Shown here: positions 38,153 to 45,896 of the stretch, in pieces | How the letters are laid out: the number at the start of each line of letters is the position of its first letter | Numbering within the stretch: position 1 is the stretch's first letter | Assembly: GCF_004115085.1 (NCBI RefSeq) | Contig: NZ_QXJP01000001.1 | Coordinates: 124,001-188,000, forward strand | Source: Longirhabdus pacifica | GTDB taxonomy: Bacteria > Bacillota > Bacilli > Paenibacillales > DSM-105158 | DNA: 64,000 nucleotides | Reading direction: 5' to 3' | Position numbers and translations under genes: made by a program | The notes under the pieces: generated by a model | What the model was told of the DNA's origin: nothing | What the model saw: only the letters and a program-made list of their open reading frames with translations | The model's database searches: none

Positions 38153-39274
38153 ATGAAAATATTACAAGCATTGTTTTTTCCACCTGAACAACCGGGTGGT
38201 GTATCTTCGATGGTTCCGTTTATTCAAGAAGATTTTAAACAAAATGGATGGGAAATGGATTTGTTTTATTTGCCAAAGCGAATTCGTAATAAAGGAGTAG
38301 AGCCATACCCTTTTCAAACTTTGAATATGTCTTTATTCGAAGGCCATCCCATTGTAGATAAATATAAGCAAACGATGATGGATTACATATGGTGGACGGA
38401 AATGCGCATGAAGCAAGATTACGATGTCATTCATGCTCATCATCCGATAGCTGCATTAGTGATGAAGTATTTATTCCCTCACACCCCTGTGGTGGTGACG
38501 ATTCATTCCAGCTATGAAAATGAATTATTTTTAAATCATGTCATTACAAAAGAGAGTAAAGCGTATCAATTTTTAACTTCAATTTATCATGAGTTAGAAG
38601 AAACGGTAGATCAGATTATCGTGGTATCGCATGCCTTCAAACGCTTCTTATCGCCGCATTTTACAAGACTGGATGAAATAAAGGTGCTGTATAACGGCTT
38701 TGATCAAAAGCGATTCAGACCGAGTAACCGTCGTAATGAAGTCGTTCAGCTTGTGACGTTATGCAGGCTGGTCCCTGCTAAGGGGTTAGATGTTCTAATA
38801 GAAGCTTGTTCTGAACTGAAGAAGAGAGGGCATCCTTTTATGCTGCATATTATTGGGGATGGCCCGATACGACAAAAACTAGAAGAAGAAGCACAGCGGT
38901 TGGATATGTTTGAAGAAACTATTTTTTACGGTTACATGCTGCATCCCGAACAGTTTATGCCGTTTTTTGATGTGTTTGTGCTTCCTTCAAGAGCCGAGTC
39001 ATTCGGTAACGTATTTGCCGAAGCTGCGTTATGTAACTTAACGATTGTTGGAACGGAAATTGGTGGAGTGCCTGAACAAATTGAAGATGGTGTGAATGGT
39101 TTGCTCGTTCCTGTCAATGATGTTCAAGGATTAACAACTGCATTAGAGAAAGTCGTGACAGATGAGGCGTATCGTCAACAACTGGCTGATAAAGCATGGA
39201 AAAAGTCGAGTGAACATTATAGTTTAGATAGAGTCATTAAGGAACTGGAAACATTGTATAGAATGGTGAAATAA
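38153..39274 (+). CDS. Glycosyltransferase family 4 (GT-B)
   Basis: 373 residues. N-terminal acceptor-binding Rossmann domain with FPPEQPGGVSSMVPFIQ and HAHHPIAALV; C-terminal donor domain with LCRLVPAKGLDVLIEA, IIGDGP and the EX7E-type PSRAESFGNVFAEAALC. Likely transfers a sugar from an NDP-sugar to an envelope polymer or glycolipid. Stands alone, with a GGGGGCC ribosome-binding region and its own terminator. Donor and acceptor not predictable. Confidence 0.9.
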   Translation: MKILQALFFPPEQPGGVSSMVPFIQEDFKQNGWEMDLFYLPKRIRNKGVEPYPFQTLNMSLFEGHPIVDKYKQTMMDYIWWTEMRMKQDYDVIHAHHPIAALVMKYLFPHTPVVVTIHSSYENELFLNHVITKESKAYQFLTSIYHELEETVDQIIVVSHAFKRFLSPHFTRLDEIKVLYNGFDQKRFRPSNRRNEVVQLVTLCRLVPAKGLDVLIEACSELKKRGHPFMLHIIGDGPIRQKLEEEAQRLDMFEETIFYGYMLHPEQFMPFFDVFVLPSRAESFGNVFAEAALCNLTIVGTEIGGVPEQIEDGVNGLLVPVNDVQGLTTALEKVVTDEAYRQQLADKAWKKSSEHYSLDRVIKELETLYRMVK

Positions 39275-39294
39275 TTCCGTATGAATGTATATAA

Positions 39295-39324
39295 AAGGAA
39301 ACAGTTACTAAAACTGTTTCCTTG
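39295..39324. terminator. Bidirectional terminator
   Basis: AAGGAAACAG pairs with CTGTTTCCTT. It serves the glycosyltransferase on plus and the pheromone gene on minus, where TTTTA follows the stem. Confidence 0.75.
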
Positions 39325-39366
39325 TTTAAGACATCTTTAATTTGCTTTTATTTGCGGTTATTCATT

Positions 39367-39501
39367 TTAATATTCTGTCGGTTCAGCTGTTAACAAAATA
39401 GTTTCTGCTGACAATATAGGGTTTGTATCCATAGAAATATAATTTGAGCTGAATGAAAAAGTTAGAGAACAAGCCATTATAATTAAGATCTTTTTCATCA
39501 T
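39367..39501 (-). CDS. Putative secreted signalling propeptide (NprX/PapR/Phr-like), 44 residues
   Basis: Begins 21 bases after the stop of the HTH-TPR receptor gene on the same strand, with its own GGAGG eight bases before the ATG. The product starts with a classic export signal (MMKKILIIMACSLTFSFSS) and ends in a short polar tail SAETILLTAEPTEY, from which a 5-10 residue pheromone could be cut. Size and position match propeptides of RRNPP quorum-sensing systems. The mature peptide cannot be fixed from sequence. Confidence 0.72.
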   Translation of the reverse strand: MMKKILIIMACSLTFSFSSNYISMDTNPILSAETILLTAEPTEY

Positions 39502-39522
39502 GGTGTCAACCTCCTTCATAAA

Positions 39523-40791
39523 TTAAATATCGTGTCTTCTTATAAGTTTATCATAGATGGTATTTAATTCATGAATAAAATAACTTCTATTGAGAATAAT
39601 TTTTTCTGAAAATACAGAAAAAATTTCACTCATCGTTTTAATAAATTCATTAAATGTATGTGCGGAACCCAGTATTTCTAAACTTTTTAGATAGCTTTTT
39701 ATTGCTAACTCCAGATGATTAATTTTTATATAGTAGCGTCCTTTGTTTAAATAGTATTTTCCTACATCAAGATATCTATAAGGTGTTGAGAAATCATTCA
39801 ATTGCGAGGTAATCTCGTCTTCTCTAGCTAAAATTTTTTTTGCATCGTCTATTTTATCTAAGGTAATGTAAATGTCCAACAACTCATTTAAAGCATGAAA
39901 TTTCATTTCATCATCTATGTTGTTTAAACATGATTCTAAAATGAATATAGAAGTGATGTAATTACGTTTTTTAGAGTTAATTATTGCTTTTTTTATTTGT
40001 GTAGCTGCTGGCACAAAATCAAATTTATAATATTCAAATATTTTCAAATGTTGCTCAACCATATCATACTTTTTTAGTGCAAGAAAAGAATTAATCATGG
40101 CTAGGTGACTATTTGCTTTTAATCTCGTATTTTCTTTTTCAATGGATAACCCTTTTTGACAGAAATAAATACAATCTTCATAGTTATGAATTGCATAAGC
40201 TTGAAGTGTCATTTTAAAATAATATAAAATTTTCTCGTATGTAGTTAAAAAAGAAATGTAATGCATTATTTCTTTGCCTTGATAATATGATTCTTCCATA
40301 TGATTGAAGTCTTGCCGTTTAATTAAGTACACACTTAGCATTGCTTTTGCAATATATATTGGAACACCATGAATTCTAGCATATTTTAAAATTTCTTCAA
40401 AAATCATAAGTTTAATTTTTTGGTCGGTTATCTTTTTAGTAGTATTATATAGCATTTCAAGTGCATCATCTGTATCATGTCTAGGAGATTCTAAAATTTT
40501 CAAAACTATTTGTGAAATTGCAGTAACTTCATGAATTACTAAGCATTCAATCAATAATTTTTTTAGAACATTCGGTCTATTTTCTACTGCTAAATATTCT
40601 TTTAGTATATTCGTTAAAGGAATATCGAGAGCTTTAACTACTGAAAGTAATGTTTTTAGTTCTGGTCTTTTCGTTTCACCTGTTTCAACTCTAGAGGGAA
40701 CACCGGTTGCAAGACCAGTGGTTTTCTCAAGCTGATCCAAAGTCATTCCTAGTCTTTCTCTGTGCTTTTTTACAATTAATCCAAGCGACAT
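39523..40791 (-). CDS. NprR-like HTH-TPR quorum-sensing transcription regulator (RRNPP family)
   Basis: 422 residues, the NprR size class. XRE-type HTH at about 8-60 (RLGMTLDQLEKTTGLATGVPSRVETG), then about nine degenerate TPR-like helical pairs to the C-terminus (for example YYLNKGRYYIKINHLELAIKSYLKSLEIL near 350-380). Such receptors bind a re-imported short peptide in the TPR groove. It is followed by a candidate cognate propeptide and is divergent from the TOMM precursor (171 bases between starts), so it is the likely regulator of RiPP locus B. GGAGTG precedes its ATG. Confidence 0.82.
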   Translation of the reverse strand: MSLGLIVKKHRERLGMTLDQLEKTTGLATGVPSRVETGETKRPELKTLLSVVKALDIPLTNILKEYLAVENRPNVLKKLLIECLVIHEVTAISQIVLKILESPRHDTDDALEMLYNTTKKITDQKIKLMIFEEILKYARIHGVPIYIAKAMLSVYLIKRQDFNHMEESYYQGKEIMHYISFLTTYEKILYYFKMTLQAYAIHNYEDCIYFCQKGLSIEKENTRLKANSHLAMINSFLALKKYDMVEQHLKIFEYYKFDFVPAATQIKKAIINSKKRNYITSIFILESCLNNIDDEMKFHALNELLDIYITLDKIDDAKKILAREDEITSQLNDFSTPYRYLDVGKYYLNKGRYYIKINHLELAIKSYLKSLEILGSAHTFNEFIKTMSEIFSVFSEKIILNRSYFIHELNTIYDKLIRRHDI

Positions 40792-40962
40792 ACAATCACT
40801 CCATTCATATTAACAAAATTTTTTTAATTTTCTAATTATATATTTTGTTACTATCCATATTACAATTTCATGTCTACTTTTTAAACTCTTAAAATTCTAA
40901 CATTATAAGTTATTATTTCAATAGTTTCATAAAAAATATACTTATTAGAAAGGAGTTAAAAA
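40792..40962 (+). promoter_or_regulatory. Divergent control region between the NprR-like gene and the TOMM precursor
   Basis: AT-rich. A TATAAG (40904-40909) with TTAAAC 17 bases upstream is a weak plus-strand promoter candidate, which would suit an activator-dependent gene. No clear operator palindrome could be fixed. Confidence 0.35.
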
Positions 40963-41127
40963 ATGAATGATATGAATTTTGAAATTATTAATCTTGATGA
41001 GAATCATCTCATACTAGAAGGTGTGTATTACAAAGGTGACTCCGTGAGTTCAGATCGAAAATCACATGATCCCGGTCCTGGTTGTGGTTGTTGTTGTTGT
41101 TGTTGTCCTTGTTGTTGTTGTAATTGA
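40963..41127 (+). CDS. TOMM precursor peptide with poly-cysteine core, 54 residues
   Basis: ATG follows AAAGGAG. The leader (about 1-36) is acidic and amphipathic (FEIINLDENHLILEGVYY). The core reads GPGCGCCCCCCPCCCCN: 11 Cys in the last 17 residues, with a run of six and a run of four split by Pro. The following genes encode the full Cys-to-thiazole machinery, so these are the predicted ring sites. The composition recalls heterocycloanthracin-type precursors, but such an uninterrupted Cys run is unusual. No Ser/Thr in the core, so thiazoles only. Confidence 0.88.
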   Translation: MNDMNFEIINLDENHLILEGVYYKGDSVSSDRKSHDPGPGCGCCCCCCPCCCCN

Positions 41128-41140
41128 TAATATAAATTTA

Positions 41141-41160
41141 GACCCCTCATTAGAGGGGTC
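41141..41160 (+). terminator. Hairpin after the TOMM precursor (attenuator)
   Basis: GACCCCTC pairs with GAGGGGTC around ATTA, with no T-run, directly before the ribosome-binding site of the next gene. Likely lowers enzyme expression relative to precursor. Confidence 0.7.
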
Positions 41161-41169
41161 AGGAGGTGA

Positions 41170-42132
41170 ATGTTTATCATGAAATTTAGATTGAAATCAA
41201 ATGTTCACATTATAGATATACAACCCGGTTTCGCTTTATTTTATCACTTTGGTAATCGTTATTTAATTAAAGGACAATTTGAGAGTAATGAATTTAAGGA
41301 AGTGCTTAATTTTTTATGTTCTCCAAGAACAGTAAATGAAATACAAGATAAATTTAAAATGGAGATTAGTGATTTAATAAAAAACCTTCAGCATCATAAA
41401 TTGATTGAATTAATAGATGAAAGTGAGGAAAAATTTCAAAATATAGAATATAATGACGCAGTACAGTTGTTACATCATTTTTTTGAAACTCAATCCGATA
41501 TTGGTTCAAGGTATACTACATTAAACACTACAAATATTGGGTGCATATGTTTCTTTCCTATAGAGGAAGAGTTGGTGCAGTCATTAAGTAATATAGGGAT
41601 CGATTATATAACGCCCATTCATATGGAACAGCTTAGTGAAATAGATTTTACGAATTATCATTCGTTTATCGTAATAGGAACATGGTTTGATGCAAGAAGT
41701 TTTCAAAAAATAAATGACATTTTTTATAAGAATAAAGTTAAGTGGTTACTGTCTGTTGTTGACTCTTTTGGTGCGATAGTAGGACCTTATTTTGGAGTTG
41801 ATGGTGGTCCTTGTTTTCAATGTTTATTGAGCAGAAAGTATTCAAATTTACATTACAATGATCATTATAAAACAATAGAAGATTATTTTTCAGAAAATCC
41901 TAAAGATGACTATTTATTGATGTTTAAGCAAAGACTATCAAGTATTATCACAATGGAAGTATTAAAAATGATGACGAATATGATAGATACTAGATTAATA
42001 AAAGGGTTGATAGAATTTGACTTTCTAAATCATCGCACAGAATATCATCAGTTATTAGCATCTCCTTTTTGCCAAGTATGTAGTCCTATACAAGACTCCC
42101 CACCAATTATAATATCAAGTGGAGGGATGTAA
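41170..42132 (+). CDS. E1-like cyclodehydratase partner (TOMM C protein, SagC/ocin-ThiF-like)
   Basis: Binds the precursor leader and delivers it to YcaO. 320 residues, shorter than most. An N-terminal winged-helix-like segment (VNEIQDKFKMEISDLIKNLQHHKLIEL) is followed by a degenerate ThiF fold and structural zinc cysteines CFQC (about 214-217) and CQVC (about 300-303). There is no GxGGxG nucleotide loop, normal for TOMM C proteins. AGGAGGT at 41161-41167 is tight for the ATG at 41170 and loose for the one at 41179; both remain possible. Directly abuts the YcaO gene. Confidence 0.85.
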   Translation: MFIMKFRLKSNVHIIDIQPGFALFYHFGNRYLIKGQFESNEFKEVLNFLCSPRTVNEIQDKFKMEISDLIKNLQHHKLIELIDESEEKFQNIEYNDAVQLLHHFFETQSDIGSRYTTLNTTNIGCICFFPIEEELVQSLSNIGIDYITPIHMEQLSEIDFTNYHSFIVIGTWFDARSFQKINDIFYKNKVKWLLSVVDSFGAIVGPYFGVDGGPCFQCLLSRKYSNLHYNDHYKTIEDYFSENPKDDYLLMFKQRLSSIITMEVLKMMTNMIDTRLIKGLIEFDFLNHRTEYHQLLASPFCQVCSPIQDSPPIIISSGGM

Positions 42133-43497
42133 ATGTACGTTCATTCGGATTTAACATACGAACACGATCTTAATAATATGGATAGCTTTATTTCTTCCAA
42201 GTATGGTTTAGTAAAGGCTCTATATTACCAAAGGGTGGAACATAAAATAGATAAAGAAAAAATATTTGTAATTAGCACGCCTTCTAATGATAGTTATCAT
42301 GTACTTGGGTATAAAGTGGATATTGTTAATGGATCGGGTGCGGGAATAAATAAAAAACAAACAATCATATCTGCAATAGGGGAGCATATTGAAAGATACA
42401 GTGGTACATTTATAAGAGATAATAGAATGGTAAAAAATAAAACTTATCTGGAAATGCAACAGCAGTTTAATGAACAATTAGTTTTATCTCCATCAGTAGA
42501 TTTAAATTTGTATGCTGAGTTTCAATACAAAACTGATTTATACAAAAAAAAAAATATAGTACCTTTTACAGATAATGCAAAGATTAATTGGATTAAAGGC
42601 ATGAATTTATTGACAAAAAAAGATATTTATGTACCAGTGGATTTTATTTCACTTAAGATGATCAAGCATACTCAGAATGTTAATATTCCAACTTCAAGTG
42701 GCTTGGCATGTGGAAGCAGCAGAGAGAGTGCATTGTTAAACGGAATTTATGAAGTATTAGAAAGAGATGCTTTTTGCTTTAGATGGTGGACTCAGACAAG
42801 TTGTCCTATAGTAAGGGAGCAAGATATTCAGGATACTCATGTTCGTTCTTTAATGAATAATGGTAAAAGTAAATTGTATATACTTGATGCTACAACGGAT
42901 TTGAAAATTCCAGTATTTATAGGGATGATCTCTAATGAAAAAGGAAGCAACCTTCCATCAAGGGTTTTAGGTGCTGCTTGTCATATTGACCCACAAAAGG
43001 CCCTTAATAAGGCGGTTATTGAGACGTTACATACTTATGGTTGGGCCCAGAGTATGTATCATGACAGTATTGGTATAGAATATGAAAATTATGATGAGAA
43101 GGTTATGAGCTTTGATGACCATGTGAAATTATACTCGAAAGATGAATATGCGGAAAAAGCAGATATCTTATTACAAAAAAATAAATACTCAACTATAAAT
43201 AAGTACAATCTATGTAATGATTTCAATAATGAGAGAGAGGAACTAAATTTTGTTTTGAGTATGCTAGAAAAAAAAGGATATGAACCTATAGCTGTTAATT
43301 TAACTACAAGAGATATACAATCTGTAGGCCTTCATGTGTATAGAGTTTATATTCCAGGTCTTATACAACTTGATGGTCCTCACGCTTTTAGGCATTGGGG
43401 AGGGAAAAGATTATATCATTTAAAACAAGAGATGGGTCTGATTGATCGTGAATTAACGATACATGATTTAAGTCAAGTTCCTCATCCGTTTCCTTAG
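42133..43497 (+). CDS. YcaO-domain azoline-forming cyclodehydratase (TOMM D protein)
   Basis: ATP-dependent backbone-amide activation that turns Cys into thiazolines. 454 residues. ATP/Mg motifs: SAIGEHIERYSG (near 78-90), SSRESALLNGIYEVLERDAF (near 195-215) and ETLHTYGWAQ (near 298-307). The C-terminus ends PHPFP, the PxPxP motif needed for azoline-forming YcaO proteins. GGAGGG precedes the ATG, which follows the previous stop without a gap. Confidence 0.95.
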   Translation: MYVHSDLTYEHDLNNMDSFISSKYGLVKALYYQRVEHKIDKEKIFVISTPSNDSYHVLGYKVDIVNGSGAGINKKQTIISAIGEHIERYSGTFIRDNRMVKNKTYLEMQQQFNEQLVLSPSVDLNLYAEFQYKTDLYKKKNIVPFTDNAKINWIKGMNLLTKKDIYVPVDFISLKMIKHTQNVNIPTSSGLACGSSRESALLNGIYEVLERDAFCFRWWTQTSCPIVREQDIQDTHVRSLMNNGKSKLYILDATTDLKIPVFIGMISNEKGSNLPSRVLGAACHIDPQKALNKAVIETLHTYGWAQSMYHDSIGIEYENYDEKVMSFDDHVKLYSKDEYAEKADILLQKNKYSTINKYNLCNDFNNEREELNFVLSMLEKKGYEPIAVNLTTRDIQSVGLHVYRVYIPGLIQLDGPHAFRHWGGKRLYHLKQEMGLIDRELTIHDLSQVPHPFP

Positions 43498-43509
43498 GAG
43501 GTTTGTTTA

Positions 43510-44343
43510 ATGCCAATAATACATGATAAAAGAAAAATTGATGGTTATTTATATCCAAAGCATGAAAGTATCGGATTGCAATTTTATTATGACTCACGAT
43601 TTATACCGTTAATTTCGAATGAAGATATGGCGAGAATAAATTTATATTTAAATCAAAACTTTGTAGAGAAAAATGCTGGCAATTTTAAAGCATACGATGT
43701 AACAGATAATGTTTTCCTCACACCATCATTTGAAGAAGTGGATATGAAGCTAAATAAAGCTATATTAACAAGACGTACAAAACGTAATTTTCAAAACGTT
43801 ATGTTATCTAAAGAGGAAATTTCAAACCTTATTTGTCTCACCTATGGTATTCATCAACAACGTTATATTCATTTCGATAAACCAGATGGAACGGAAGTTA
43901 AACATTATATGAGAACCGTGCCATCCCCTGGTGCTCTTTACCCATTGGAACTATATGTGGTAATCAATAATGTGCAGGATATACCAAAAGGATTATATCA
44001 CTATCATATTATGGATAAAAAATTGGAGTTGTTGAAAAGTGGGGATATGACTGAAGATCTTAACAAAATTTATGATGAGAGATCAGAACAAATAAATAAT
44101 GCAAGTGCGGTAATTATTACAACAGGAATTTTTGAAAGAGTCATTGAAAAGTATGGTGAAAGAGGATGGAGGTTTCTTTTTTTAGAAGCTGGTCATTTAA
44201 ATCAAAACATGGCATTAGTTAGCACAGCATTAAATATAGGTATTCATCATATAGGTGGGGGGTACGATAATTTGATCTCTGAATTTTTAGGAATAGATGG
44301 AATTCAAGAAGGACCTCTTTATACGGCTTATATAGGAAAATAA
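43510..44343 (+). CDS. SagB-type FMN-dependent azoline dehydrogenase (TOMM B protein)
   Basis: Oxidises thiazolines to aromatic thiazoles. 277 residues, nitroreductase fold. Visible: the RRTKRNF entry motif, RTVPSPGALYPLELYVVI (FMN pocket), GLYHYHIMDKKLELLK, and EAGHLNQNMALVSTALNIG. The ribosome-binding site AGGAGG overlaps the YcaO stop codon. With the C and D proteins it completes the thiazole synthetase. Confidence 0.93.
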   Translation: MPIIHDKRKIDGYLYPKHESIGLQFYYDSRFIPLISNEDMARINLYLNQNFVEKNAGNFKAYDVTDNVFLTPSFEEVDMKLNKAILTRRTKRNFQNVMLSKEEISNLICLTYGIHQQRYIHFDKPDGTEVKHYMRTVPSPGALYPLELYVVINNVQDIPKGLYHYHIMDKKLELLKSGDMTEDLNKIYDERSEQINNASAVIITTGIFERVIEKYGERGWRFLFLEAGHLNQNMALVSTALNIGIHHIGGGYDNLISEFLGIDGIQEGPLYTAYIGK

Positions 44344-44420
44344 ATTCTTTGAAAACGAAAAGTTACATGGTTTTTAGCATTCTTTATGTAGGACTTCAGA
44401 TTTATTAAATATATTGGCTT

Positions 44421-44472
44421 TAGCGAACATGTAGCAGTAATAAGTGAAGAGTATATTAATACATGTTCGCTA
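44421..44472 (+). terminator. Long-stem hairpin between sagB and the broken M50 gene
   Basis: TAGCGAACATGT pairs perfectly with ACATGTTCGCTA across 28 bases and is followed by a T-rich run; a terminator or attenuator inside the operon. Confidence 0.6.
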
Positions 44473-44499
44473 TTTATATTTTTTAATGAGGAGGGCAAT

Positions 44500-45004
44500 A
44501 TGTTAGAATTTATTTTCACTTTTATTTTTGCGTTATTGATAGTTTATTTTATCTCTATGCCATTATTTCTTGTCTTACATGAATTAGGCCACGCTATACC
44601 TTTGCATAAAGCATCATACGGAAAAATGACTATTAAGCTTGGTTTTCCAATAAAAAATGGAATAAATATTGGAAAAAAATGCGCTTCGGAATAAATTTTT
44701 ATATTAATCCTACATGTTTTATCATTCCTATTCAAGGGATAATATTCGTTGAAAATTGGATAGTTTAAATAAAAAACAAAAAAATTTTTCTATAATTGGT
44801 GGTCCTATAATTTCATTTTTGTTGTTAGTCTTTTTTTGTTTTTCTTCCCATTCCCTTTTTTATACGATACGTTGTGATGTCAAGTGGTATTTCATTACTA
44901 TTTCAATTGTTTTTTACCGCTTTTCCTATGATATATTTGGAAAGGGATACGCATCTAAGTGAAGCGATGGGATGCGGCTTAAACGTACTCTGAAAAATGA
45001 ATAA
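44500..45004 (+). pseudogene. Broken copy of the small M50-like metalloprotease
   Basis: Good start (GAGGAGG then ATG) and intact HELGH, but compared with the intact genes at 47839 and 48465 it has a one-base deletion near 44650 (reading then runs to a stop at 44692), at least one more shift near 44760, divergent sequence over the membrane helices, and an in-frame TGA just before the conserved SDGMRLKRTLKNE end. Both intact paralogues follow the ABC gene, so function may have moved there. Confidence 0.8.
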
Positions 45005-45047
45005 TTTATTTAAAAAGGTTAATTTTTAAGAATAAGGAGAGAGCAGG

Positions 45048-45896
45048 TTGTACAGTGATTATAAAAGAGAAGCATACGAGGAATGGCATCATGGTCGAAT
45101 AGTTAACGCAATAAATAAATTAACGCAACATATAAATACTAATCCTTATGATGGTGAAGCCATGCTATCGTTGGGACTACTTTTTCTTCAAAACTATCAA
45201 TTTGAAGCATCTTGCAAGCAATTTTTTAACATACTTAAGATTAACCCTTATGATCAATCAGCTAGAGAGTATTTGACGCTATATCATCATCGTATTAGAG
45301 AATATAACATATTAAAAGAACAGAACTATTTGATTATTACTAAAAGCGATCATGATATTAGGGAGCTCATTAATAAGAGCATAAAATATATTAGTCAGTC
45401 GTATAAGGTTGAATTCCCCCCTTGTGTGATTTTTCACGGATTTAGAAGTCAGAATGCAGCGTATACATATGGACGTCCTATACATAAAGCAATTCATTTT
45501 AGAGATGATGTAACAGAAAATCAAGTTTTACATGAATTAGCACATGTTTTCTTTGAACATTTATTTCTTGTTTTTGCAGAAGGGATGGCGGTTTATATTG
45601 AAAAATCATTTTTTGGAGATGCAAAAAATAGAATCCCAGATTATGACTTTTTATTAAGTGTATACAAGGAATCATTTTTTCACCATACTCATTTTTATAC
45701 ACATTATTCTAAATCGTATAATGAATCTTTTTTTTTCTTGATTTCACTTATAAAAGAATATGGCTTTGATACGATTAAAACCTTTTATGAAAGAACGAGA
45801 GGGATGGTTCTTTTTAGTCAAATTGATAGTGTATTTCAAGAAATTTTTGAAAAAAATATGAAAAATTATCTGTTAACATTGAGGGGTTCAAAATGA
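45048..45896 (+). CDS. TPR-gluzincin metalloprotease, candidate TOMM leader peptidase
   Basis: 282 residues, no signal peptide. The first 85 or so residues form two or three TPR-like helix pairs (AINKLTQHINTNPYDGEAMLSLGLLF, FFNILKINPYDQSAREYL). The rest is a zinc peptidase-like domain with HELAH (about 162-166) and the third ligand in AEGMAVY (about 177-183), the gluzincin pattern. Start is a TTG nine bases after AAGGAG. It overlaps the ABC gene by four bases, tying it to the cluster. A leader-processing role is inference. Confidence 0.72.
   Translation: MYSDYKREAYEEWHHGRIVNAINKLTQHINTNPYDGEAMLSLGLLFLQNYQFEASCKQFFNILKINPYDQSAREYLTLYHHRIREYNILKEQNYLIITKSDHDIRELINKSIKYISQSYKVEFPPCVIFHGFRSQNAAYTYGRPIHKAIHFRDDVTENQVLHELAHVFFEHLFLVFAEGMAVYIEKSFFGDAKNRIPDYDFLLSVYKESFFHHTHFYTHYSKSYNESFFFLISLIKEYGFDTIKTFYERTRGMVLFSQIDSVFQEIFEKNMKNYLLTLRGSK

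Noticed and set aside
39523..40791. Reading the HTH-TPR gene as a phage AimR-type lysis-lysogeny receptor
   Set aside because: Size and propeptide layout fit AimR too, but there are no phage genes nearby and the divergent neighbour is a RiPP precursor, so NprR-like control is simpler.
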